From: Clostridia bacterium
GTDB taxonomy: Bacteria > Bacillota > Clostridia > Oscillospirales > Acutalibacteraceae
Direction of reading: 5' to 3'
NCBI GenBank assembly: GCA_024404065.1
Contig: JAKSQR010000008.1
Location: forward strand, 1-24,129
Length of the DNA stretch: 24,129 bases
Shown here one piece after another: positions 1 through 6,250 of this stretch. Numbering within the stretch: the stretch's first letter is position 1; every line of letters starts with the position of its first letter. The notes beneath the pieces were generated by a model. It had not been told where the DNA came from and did no database searches. It was given only the letters and a program-made list of their open reading frames with translations. Both the position numbers and the translations under genes were made by a program.

Positions 1-30
1 TGTTTTTAGCTAATATTTACAAACAACACC

Positions 31-63
31 AAAAGAAAAAAGCCACAGCAAAATGCTGTGGCT
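31..63 (-). terminator. Rho-independent terminator of the foldase gene
   Basis: A perfect 10-bp stem (41-50 with 54-63) closes a three-base AAA loop; read on the minus strand it is followed by a T-rich run at 31-40. It lies 13 bases past the stop codon of the minus-strand foldase gene. No gene is seen in bases 1-40. Confidence 0.9.
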
Positions 64-75
64 GATTTTTATAAT

Positions 76-1725
76 TTATCTGCTATAGTTGCTGCTTGCA
101 AGGCTTCTCTTAATCTTCTTGCAGAAGTCCTTCATAACTCTGTTTGTAAGGCTGTCGCTTGACTCAACTGCATAAGCTTCGTTAGCTGTAACGCCTTCGC
201 TGTACTCTGTGTAAGCTTCGCTGCCCTTTGCATCTCTGATAGTTACCTTCCAGTCAAGGTCATCCTTATCAGCGCCTACAAAGTACATAATGTGATAACC
301 ATACTCAGTTTCAACTATGCCTGTTTCACCGTCTTTTCTTGCGGGATCCATAGCCCAGTCAAGGAAATTCTCAACATAGCTTGATGAGTATCTGATATCT
401 TCATAAAGGCCGCCGTTTTCGATTGAGCCTTCGTCATCAGAATTTTCTGATGCCATTGTCTTGAAGGTTTCTTCAGTAGCCTTGCCTGCTTTCCATTCTG
501 CAAGGAGGTCTTCAGCCTTCTTCTTAGCTGCTGCCTTTTCTTCGTCTGTTACGTTATCTTCGTCAGCTGCATCAAACTTAACGAGGCAATGACGAACGTC
601 AACGCTGTAGCCTGTGTAAGATGTCTTAAGAACGATTACAACATAAGCCTTGTTGCCATCTTCAAAGCTGTAAGCCTTGTTTGCAACAGTCTTGCTGTCA
701 TAAACTGCCTTAGCTACATCTTCGTTCATTGAGTTCTTGATAGCTTCGTATGTTGTATGCTTGGAAGTTGTTGTAACATCTTCCTTCTTGTCGCTCTTTG
801 TGTATTCCTTTACAGCCTTTTCAAGAGCCTTAACATCTGTTGCCTTTTCAGCTATGCCCTGAACATCCTTGTAAAGCTTAGCATTCTCTTTTTCCTGCTT
901 TGCCTTTACAGTATCGTCTGTATCCTTATCACCCTTGGTGATTGTCTTAGCTGTGAATACATAGTAGCAGATATCGATGTAGTCATACTTTTCTTTATTG
1001 TCGTTGTATTCCTTAGCGATATCTTCGTCCTTAACAGCTGCCTTAAGGTCAGCCTGCTTCTTCTCAGCAAATTCCTGAGAAATGTACTGCTTCTCAATAA
1101 GCTTACGGAAGGTCTTTTCTGTTAAGCCTGAGCCATAAACAGCCTTGAGGTATGAGTTAAGTGAGAAACCGCTCTGAGCTGCGTTATCCTTGAAGCTCTG
1201 CATTGTTTCTTCAATTTCTGCCTTTGCATCCTCATCAAGTGTGAAGCCTTCCTTTTCAGCTTCAGCACAAGTTGCTTCAACATTCTGAGCCATATCAATA
1301 GCTGATGTTCTGAAGTACTCTGCATAAGTTACAGTAGTACCATCATCCTTCTTGAAATCCTGCTCATCGGGAGATGTGTTTGTATCAAAGCCCATATCCA
1401 TACCGTACTGTGAGTACATCTGAGCCATCTGTGATACGTTATTGTAAACCATGTTGTAGTAGAAGTTATACTCTGCTGTGCTAATCTTAGCATTGCCAAC
1501 CTTAACAGCTGTAGTAGCCTTGTTAACAACACCGGTAAGAGCTACGATATAGTAGCCGATACCTAAAACGATAGCTACACAAAGAATGATAGCTACAATC
1601 TTTGAACCAATGCCTGAAGAGGTTCTCTTACCCTTGGCATTTTTCTTATTTGCCTTGGCTATTCTCTGCTTACGCTCTTCACGGTAGATTTCAGCCTGGG
1701 TCTTTTCTGTGGTATTCTTTGCCAT
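76..1725 (-). CDS. Membrane-anchored parvulin-type peptidyl-prolyl isomerase (PrsA/SurA-like foldase)
   Basis: A 549-residue protein expected to assist folding of secreted proteins on the outer face of the membrane. Residues 1-40 are rich in Lys/Arg and polar, then one hydrophobic helix (about 42-64) follows, giving an N-in signal anchor; there is no lipobox, unlike classical PrsA. Residues 75-240 resemble the helical SurA-type chaperone region. A recognisable PPIC domain lies at about 375-485 (VRHCLV start, ENGGLY centre, GYHIMYFV end). Residues 245-370 may be a second, diverged PPIC-like unit (inferred). The ATG at 1723-1725 follows a GGA-containing site with rather long spacing. It has its own promoter and terminator, so it is probably monocistronic. 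Confident in the family; the client proteins are unknown. Confidence 0.88.
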   Translation of the reverse strand: MAKNTTEKTQAEIYREERKQRIAKANKKNAKGKRTSSGIGSKIVAIILCVAIVLGIGYYIVALTGVVNKATTAVKVGNAKISTAEYNFYYNMVYNNVSQMAQMYSQYGMDMGFDTNTSPDEQDFKKDDGTTVTYAEYFRTSAIDMAQNVEATCAEAEKEGFTLDEDAKAEIEETMQSFKDNAAQSGFSLNSYLKAVYGSGLTEKTFRKLIEKQYISQEFAEKKQADLKAAVKDEDIAKEYNDNKEKYDYIDICYYVFTAKTITKGDKDTDDTVKAKQEKENAKLYKDVQGIAEKATDVKALEKAVKEYTKSDKKEDVTTTSKHTTYEAIKNSMNEDVAKAVYDSKTVANKAYSFEDGNKAYVVIVLKTSYTGYSVDVRHCLVKFDAADEDNVTDEEKAAAKKKAEDLLAEWKAGKATEETFKTMASENSDDEGSIENGGLYEDIRYSSSYVENFLDWAMDPARKDGETGIVETEYGYHIMYFVGADKDDLDWKVTIRDAKGSEAYTEYSEGVTANEAYAVESSDSLTNRVMKDFCKKIKRSLASSNYSR

Positions 1726-1786
1726 AATGAAAGTTCATCCTTTTCTGTTTAATCGTTGTCGTTGAACAACCCGACATAACATTGTT

Positions 1787-1815
1787 ATTTTATAATAAAA
1801 TTGTGTATTTTTCAA
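1787..1815 (-). promoter_or_regulatory. Sigma-A-type promoter for the foldase gene
   Basis: On the minus strand a -35 box TTGAAA (1810-1815) and -10 box TAAAAT (1787-1792) are separated by exactly 17 bases. The predicted leader is about 55 bases and includes a short inverted repeat (GTTGT/ACAAC arms, 1755-1770) of unknown role. Confidence 0.7.
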
Positions 1816-1816
1816 G

Positions 1817-1834
1817 TATTATTTATAAATAATA
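1817..1834. repeat. Perfect 18-bp AT-only palindrome next to the foldase -35 box
   Basis: Bases 1817-1834 read identically on both strands and consist only of A and T. The palindrome abuts the upstream edge of the -35 box at 1810-1815 and lies 14 bases below the stop of the RluA-type gene. It could be a regulator site or an UP-like element; with no GC and no clear T tail it is a poor terminator. Confidence 0.5.
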
Positions 1835-1847
1835 TATAATAAGGGCA

Positions 1848-2825
1848 TTATTTATTGCCTTCGGTCAGGGTACCGTTAAGAAATTCTGTCTTAAACCATA
1901 CATCCTCAACAGTAAAGCACCTGCCGTTGAGATACTCTAAAATGCCTGCATCCGTAGTAAATTTGAACACCAGCTTGTAGGAATATAAAAACTGCTTTTT
2001 ATAGCCTAATGCTTTATTCAGGGCGTTTGTGCCATATTTGCCATCGCCTAAAAGCGGGTGACCGATTGACGCAAAATGAGCCCTTATCTGATGGGTGCGG
2101 CCTGTAAGTAAATCCACCTCACAAAGAGAAAGCCCATCCTTTTCATCAAGGACCTTATACTTTGTTTTCATTACCTTACCGCCCGGCACCTGATGGGAAT
2201 AAACTGTGACCTTATTTTTCTTTTCGTCCTTGGTCATCCAGCCCTCAAGGGTGTCGCTCTTCTTTTTGAGAGTACCGTGCAATACGCAAAGGTAATATTT
2301 TTCAAGCTCTCTGTCTTTAAGCTTCTGGTTAAGAATTCTTAATGACTCTGCATTTTTTGCGGCTATTACTATGCCGCCTGTGTTACGGTCAATCCTGTTT
2401 ACGAGGGCGGGGGTAAAGGAAGCCTCATCTGCAGGGTTATACTCCCCTTTTTCATAAAGGTAGCGTTTTACCCTTGTAATAAGAGTATCGTTATACTCAG
2501 TTTCATCAGGGTGAGAAAGCACGCCTACGCTCTTATCAAGGAGTATGATATTCTCATCCTCATAAACTATTTTCAGCTTTTTTGAGGCGGAGAGGAAGTC
2601 ATACTTTTCTTCCTTAGGGGCAAAAAACTCATCATTGATATACATATCAATAATATCGCCCTCGTTAAGCTTTAAGGCTATATCACCTTTTTTGCGGTTT
2701 ACTTTTATTTTTTTGGTGCGGATGTACTTATACATCAGGGATTTAGGTAATGCGGGCACAGCCTTTGTAATAAATTTATCCAGCCTCTGACCTGCATCAT
2801 TTTTATTTACTGTAAAGGATTTCAG
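1848..2825 (-). CDS. RluA-family 23S rRNA-type pseudouridine synthase with S4 domain, probable CTG start
   Basis: A predicted RNA-uridine isomerase of 325 residues. An S4 RNA-binding domain (about 1-65) precedes the catalytic domain. The active-site motif reads NRIDRNTGG where the family usually has HRLDRDTSG, with catalytic Asp146 kept. The later signature RTHQIRAHFASIGHPLLGD is intact. The target base cannot be told from sequence, so no RluC/RluD name is given. The frame is open back to a TTG at 2846, but that TTG lies at the predicted transcription start. The perfect site AGGAGGTGAG (2830-2839) points to the CTG at 2823-2825, which gives the family-typical start MKSFTVNKNDAGQRLDKF. No in-frame ATG occurs before residue 31. 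Function is confident; the start codon is well argued but unproven. Confidence 0.9.
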   Translation of the reverse strand: MKSFTVNKNDAGQRLDKFITKAVPALPKSLMYKYIRTKKIKVNRKKGDIALKLNEGDIIDMYINDEFFAPKEEKYDFLSASKKLKIVYEDENIILLDKSVGVLSHPDETEYNDTLITRVKRYLYEKGEYNPADEASFTPALVNRIDRNTGGIVIAAKNAESLRILNQKLKDRELEKYYLCVLHGTLKKKSDTLEGWMTKDEKKNKVTVYSHQVPGGKVMKTKYKVLDEKDGLSLCEVDLLTGRTHQIRAHFASIGHPLLGDGKYGTNALNKALGYKKQFLYSYKLVFKFTTDAGILEYLNGRCFTVEDVWFKTEFLNGTLTEGNK

Positions 2826-2829
2826 ACTT

Positions 2830-2839
2830 CTCACCTCCT
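2830..2839 (-). promoter_or_regulatory. Ribosome binding site deciding the CTG start
   Basis: Minus-strand AGGAGGTGAG is a near-complete match to the 16S rRNA 3' end. Counting from AGGAGG, eight bases separate it from the CTG at 2823-2825. The only other candidate codon downstream of the transcription start is a GTG that overlaps the site itself. Confidence 0.75.
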
Positions 2840-2851
2840 GTAGCAAGGTGC

Positions 2852-2880
2852 ATTATATCACAGTTGGGATTATTATTCAA
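2852..2880 (-). promoter_or_regulatory. Promoter of the RluA-type gene with extended -10
   Basis: Minus strand -35 TTGAAT (2875-2880), 17-base spacer, consensus -10 TATAAT (2852-2857) preceded by the extended TGn element. The transcription start should fall near 2845, leaving a leader of about 20 bases that contains the strong ribosome binding site. Confidence 0.8.
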
Positions 2881-2890
2881 TTATTATATA

Positions 2891-2919
2891 TTGCAAAAAT
2901 GCTTCGATTATGGTAATAT
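2891..2919 (+). promoter_or_regulatory. Divergent promoter of the phosphoesterase-like gene
   Basis: Plus strand TTGCAA (2891-2896), 17-base spacer, TAATAT (2914-2919). The start of transcription would be near 2926, inside the upstream extension of the longest reading frame, which supports translation beginning at 2954. Confidence 0.6.
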
Positions 2920-2953
2920 AAACGGCACCCGCACAGGGCACAAGGAGAAAATA

Positions 2954-3781
2954 ATGAGTAAAAATAAAAAGCCAGCAAAAAAAGCTGCGAATAAAGCTAA
3001 AAAAAGAGATAAAAAGACACGTGGAATAGGCGGTAAAATAGTAACCGCAATTCTGGTTTTAATAGGCGTTTTTGCCTGCCTTACAGCACTGCTTAATTTT
3101 ATTGCCTGCAAATCACTTATGAAAACTGCCACCTCATTTTCGGCTGTTGAAAACGAAAATATGCTGAAACCCGAATTTGTAAAGGGCAACGCAGTTTACA
3201 CCTCTGACAGAGAATTAAAAATATGTGATTTTTCAGATATTCACCTCTCATCCGGAATACTCACCTTAAAAGAGGATAAAGCTGCAATAATAAAGATTGC
3301 TGAAACCATTGCTAAAGAAAAGCCTGATTTAGTAATACTCTCAGGTGATGTAAACACAGTAAGCAACCATATATCCGGCACATTCAATAACAGATACACA
3401 GCAAGAATTATTGTAAAGCTGATGGAAACTCTTCAGGTTTACTGGGCACCCACTTTCAATAATAAAGACTCTGATTTATTTACATTATTCGATAGTGAAG
3501 CAATCGCAAAATATATGTCCCATAAAAATACTGATTACTCAGTTTATACTGTAAGAAAAATGACTGCAAAAGACTATGGGCACTATAAAGTAACTGTAAA
3601 TAACAGTGACCATAACTTAATACAGGGTCTTGTAATTCTTGACTCCCACTCATATATTCAAAGCCAGCTTTTAACTAAAACAGAAAAATCAGAATTTAAT
3701 AAAGATAACTGGAAGGATAAGGCGGTAGAGGAAGCACTAAAGAAAAACCCTGACGCCGTAATTCTCTCTTTCCCAAGCTAA
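2954..3781 (+). CDS. Membrane-anchored degenerate metallophosphoesterase (probable pseudoenzyme)
   Basis: 275 residues starting at the ATG behind AAGGAGA (2942-2948); a longer frame from a TTG at 2864 begins inside the promoter and is rejected. Residues 1-28 are very Lys/Arg-rich, residues 29-52 form one membrane helix, and the rest should lie outside. The first metal motif (D95-x-H97 in CDFSDIHL) and the GD motif (G131-D132) of calcineurin-like phosphoesterases are present. The third motif, normally TFGNHD, reads TFNNKD, so the catalytic His is replaced by Lys171. The usual later motifs (HhP and GHxH) are missing: the protein ends in ILSFPS just where the HhP motif would begin. A terminator follows 6 bases later, so this is a real end and not a frameshift. 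Catalysis is unlikely; a binding role is possible but not shown. Confidence 0.75.
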   Translation: MSKNKKPAKKAANKAKKRDKKTRGIGGKIVTAILVLIGVFACLTALLNFIACKSLMKTATSFSAVENENMLKPEFVKGNAVYTSDRELKICDFSDIHLSSGILTLKEDKAAIIKIAETIAKEKPDLVILSGDVNTVSNHISGTFNNRYTARIIVKLMETLQVYWAPTFNNKDSDLFTLFDSEAIAKYMSHKNTDYSVYTVRKMTAKDYGHYKVTVNNSDHNLIQGLVILDSHSYIQSQLLTKTEKSEFNKDNWKDKAVEEALKKNPDAVILSFPS

Positions 3782-3787
3782 GCAAAA

Positions 3788-3810
3788 AGCCACTCTGAAA
3801 CAGAGTGGCT
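3788..3810. terminator. Bidirectional terminator between convergent genes
   Basis: A perfect 10-bp stem (3788-3797 with 3801-3810) with an AAA loop is flanked by AAAAA on the left (T run for the minus strand) and TTAATTTTAT on the right. It serves both the phosphoesterase-like gene and the aquaporin operon. Confidence 0.9.
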
Positions 3811-3834
3811 TAATTTTATGCTGTTTTATTAAAA

Positions 3835-4533
3835 TTATTTCTTGTTGTGTCTTGCTTTCTTTTCGGGAGCAAGGAAGTTATATACAACAGCTGCAACAAC
3901 ACCGCCTACAAGTGGAGCAATGATGAAAATCCAAAGGTTTGAAAGAGCTGCACCGCCTGCAAAAATTGCAGGACCAAATGAGCGGGCGGGGTTTACTGAT
4001 GTGCCTGTGAAGGGAATACCAAGAAGGTGTACAAGTGTAAGAGCAAGACCGATTACAAGGCCTGCCTTGTCGCTTGACTCTTTCTTTGATGTAACACCGA
4101 TAATAGCCATAACAAATACGCAGGTAAGTATTGCCTCAATAGCAAAGCCCTGACCTGCTGAAACGCCCTCTGCAAGGGAGTTTGAGCCAAAGCCACAATC
4201 CTTACCATAGAAGGGAATCATTGCTGCAGCACCTGCAGTTGCGCCTAAAAACTGAGCAACAACATAGCCTGCAAAATCCTTAACACTCATCTTACCGAGT
4301 GTAAGCATAGCAATTGAAACGGCGGGGTTAATGTGGCAGCCTGAAACATTGCCGATGGAGTAAGCCATAGCAACTATTACAAGACCGAATGCAAGGGCGG
4401 TAGCAAGGTAGCTTACCTCTGCACTTGTTTTAAGCACTGCTGAGCAGCTTGTAGCAACTGCTACACCACATGCAACAAATACAAGCACAAATGTGCCTAT
4501 AAACTCTGCAACATATTTTTTAATGCTTTCCAT
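3835..4533 (-). CDS. aqpZ: Aquaporin, water-selective AqpZ type
   Basis: A 232-residue six-helix channel of the MIP family for water flow across the cytoplasmic membrane. Both half-helix signatures are intact: NPA at 69-71 (GCHINPAVS) and at 181-183 (GTSVNPARSF). The residues aligning with the AqpZ selectivity filter are Phe49, His169, Thr178 and Arg184, with the same spacing to the NPA motifs as F43/H174/T183/R189 in E. coli AqpZ. This is the water-channel pattern and not the Trp/Gly/Phe/Arg of glycerol facilitators. GGAGG lies 7 bases before the ATG. It is the last gene of the apparent DMT-protease-GH13-aquaporin operon, 21 bases after the glucosidase. Confidence 0.92.
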   Translation of the reverse strand: MESIKKYVAEFIGTFVLVFVACGVAVATSCSAVLKTSAEVSYLATALAFGLVIVAMAYSIGNVSGCHINPAVSIAMLTLGKMSVKDFAGYVVAQFLGATAGAAAMIPFYGKDCGFGSNSLAEGVSAGQGFAIEAILTCVFVMAIIGVTSKKESSDKAGLVIGLALTLVHLLGIPFTGTSVNPARSFGPAIFAGGAALSNLWIFIIAPLVGGVVAAVVYNFLAPEKKARHNKK

Positions 4534-4554
4534 AGTTATTCCTCCGTATATAAA

Positions 4555-6228
4555 TTACTTAAAAAGGTAAACTCTTGCCTCGTAGGGCTTTGTTCTGAAC
4601 TCATTCTTATTGGGGTTAACTACATCGTAGTTACCTATAGCAAGCTCTGCCTTTGTAAGGTCAATACCCTCGGGAGCCTTGAAATTAACAGGATTTTCGC
4701 TGAATGAAACTACTACAAAGAGCTTCTGACCCTCATAATTTCTCTCATATACAAAAAGCTTGTTGCTGTTTGCATAGTACTGCTTAAAATCACCATAAAT
4801 TACAACTTCGTTTTCCTTACGGAATTTAAGAAGCTTGCGGTAATAGTTAAGAATTGAGTTGGGGTCTTTTTCAGCAGCCTCAACATTTACCTCTTTGTAA
4901 TTCTTATTGATTACAAACCAGGGCTCATCTGCAGATGTGAAGCCTGCATTTTTCTCTGCACTCCACTGAACGGGTGTTCTTGCACACTCACGGCTTACCT
5001 CACTCCAAAGCTTGAGGAAGCGCTTCTCACTGTAGCCAAGCTTTTTGAAGATTTTGTAGTTATTAAATGTGGAAACATCCTTACAATCTGTAAGGTGACC
5101 TACTGTGGGGTTGGTCATACCAATTTCCTGACCCTGATAGATAAAGGGTGTACCGCACTGCATTGTGTACATTGTAGCAAGTGCCTTACCGCTCTGCTCT
5201 CTGAATTTAACACTGCCGTATCTGTCAATTACACGGGCATGGTCGTGGTTTTCAATATAAAGGCAGTTCCAGCCTACGCCATACATTGCCTCCTGCCACT
5301 TTGCCATAGTTGACTTGAGCTTACGAAGGCTGAAGGGAGTTTTAACCCAGTCAATCATAAAGCAGTCAGCATTCATGTGGTCAAAGGAAATCATCATATC
5401 AAGCTTCTGGTCAGGACCCTCTGCACAAAGCTTAACAGCATCCTTAAGGCTGGTCATAGGACCTTCGCCTACCTGCATGCAGTCATATTCCTTTGCAACT
5501 GCTCTGAACTCATCAAGATACTCCTCAAGGTGAGGGCCATGCTTATAATGCTCTACGCCTGTGGCTACGGGAAGAGGAATACCGTTGGGCAGACCTTCGT
5601 CCTTTGAAATGAATGTGATAACGTCCTCACGGAAGCCGTCTACACCCATATCAAGCCAGAATCTCATTATACTTTTAACCTCTTCACGAACCTTGGGGTT
5701 ATCCATATTAAGGTCAGGCTGACCCTTTGCAAATACGTGAAGGTAGTACTCATCAAGGTTTTTATCGTATTCCCATGCACCGCCCTCAAAAACAGAGAGC
5801 CAGTTATTGGGAGGATTGCCATCCTTACCCTTACGCCAGAAATAGTAATCGTGGTAGGGGTTGTCAACACTCTTGCGGCTTTCCTTAAACCATTCATGCT
5901 CTGATGAGGTATGGTTTACAACAAGGTCCATAAACACACGCATTCCCCTTGCGTGAGCGCCCTCAAGAATCATCTTGAAATCATCAAGAGTACCAAACTC
6001 AGGGTTGATGTTTTTATAGTCGGAAACATCGTAGCCGTAGTCTGCGTTAGGTGAAGGGAAAATGGGTGAAAACCAGATTGCATCAACGCCAAGGCTTTTG
6101 ATGTAATCCAGCTTGCTGTAAACGCCGGGAAGGTCACCTATACCATCCCCGTTACTGTCGCAGAATGACCTTGTCCATATCTGATAAACGGACATTTCCT
6201 TAAACCATTTTTTAGTGATTTCTGCCAT
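4555..6228 (-). CDS. GH13 oligo-1,6-glucosidase (subfamily 31 type)
   Basis: A 557-residue cytoplasmic enzyme predicted to release glucose from alpha-1,6-linked ends of isomalto-oligosaccharides. The catalytic set is visible: nucleophile Asp202 in GFREDVITF, acid/base Glu255 in MQVGEGPM, and stabiliser Asp329 in ENHD. A calcium-type loop DSNGDGIGDL lies at 24-33. The QPDLN motif at 170-174 marks the oligo-1,6-glucosidase group, and Val203 directly after the nucleophile is the residue linked in this group to alpha-1,6 preference. Length and the C-terminal beta domain are normal. No signal peptide. Trehalose-6-phosphate hydrolase or dextran glucosidase are close alternatives. It sits 22 bases downstream of the protease gene and 21 upstream of the aquaporin. 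Confidence 0.9.
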   Translation of the reverse strand: MAEITKKWFKEMSVYQIWTRSFCDSNGDGIGDLPGVYSKLDYIKSLGVDAIWFSPIFPSPNADYGYDVSDYKNINPEFGTLDDFKMILEGAHARGMRVFMDLVVNHTSSEHEWFKESRKSVDNPYHDYYFWRKGKDGNPPNNWLSVFEGGAWEYDKNLDEYYLHVFAKGQPDLNMDNPKVREEVKSIMRFWLDMGVDGFREDVITFISKDEGLPNGIPLPVATGVEHYKHGPHLEEYLDEFRAVAKEYDCMQVGEGPMTSLKDAVKLCAEGPDQKLDMMISFDHMNADCFMIDWVKTPFSLRKLKSTMAKWQEAMYGVGWNCLYIENHDHARVIDRYGSVKFREQSGKALATMYTMQCGTPFIYQGQEIGMTNPTVGHLTDCKDVSTFNNYKIFKKLGYSEKRFLKLWSEVSRECARTPVQWSAEKNAGFTSADEPWFVINKNYKEVNVEAAEKDPNSILNYYRKLLKFRKENEVVIYGDFKQYYANSNKLFVYERNYEGQKLFVVVSFSENPVNFKAPEGIDLTKAELAIGNYDVVNPNKNEFRTKPYEARVYLFK

Positions 6229-6250
6229 TTTTATCTTCCTCTCTCTAAAA

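Noticed and set aside
757..1125. 122-codon hydrophobic open frame on the plus strand
   Set aside because: It is antisense to the Lys/Glu/Asp-rich middle of the foldase gene; the reverse of such codons gives Leu/Phe/Val-rich strings. No ribosome binding site or recognisable family.
2826..2846. TTG start for the RluA-type gene at 2846
   Set aside because: It coincides with the predicted transcription start and lies upstream of the only ribosome binding site.
2864..2953. Longer N-terminus for the phosphoesterase-like protein
   Set aside because: The added codons run through the promoter, and the ATG at 2954 has its own AAGGAGA site.
3779..3830. Frameshift continuing the phosphoesterase-like gene beyond its stop
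   Set aside because: A strong terminator begins 6 bases after the stop and the following DNA codes the convergent aquaporin, so no lost C-terminal part remains.
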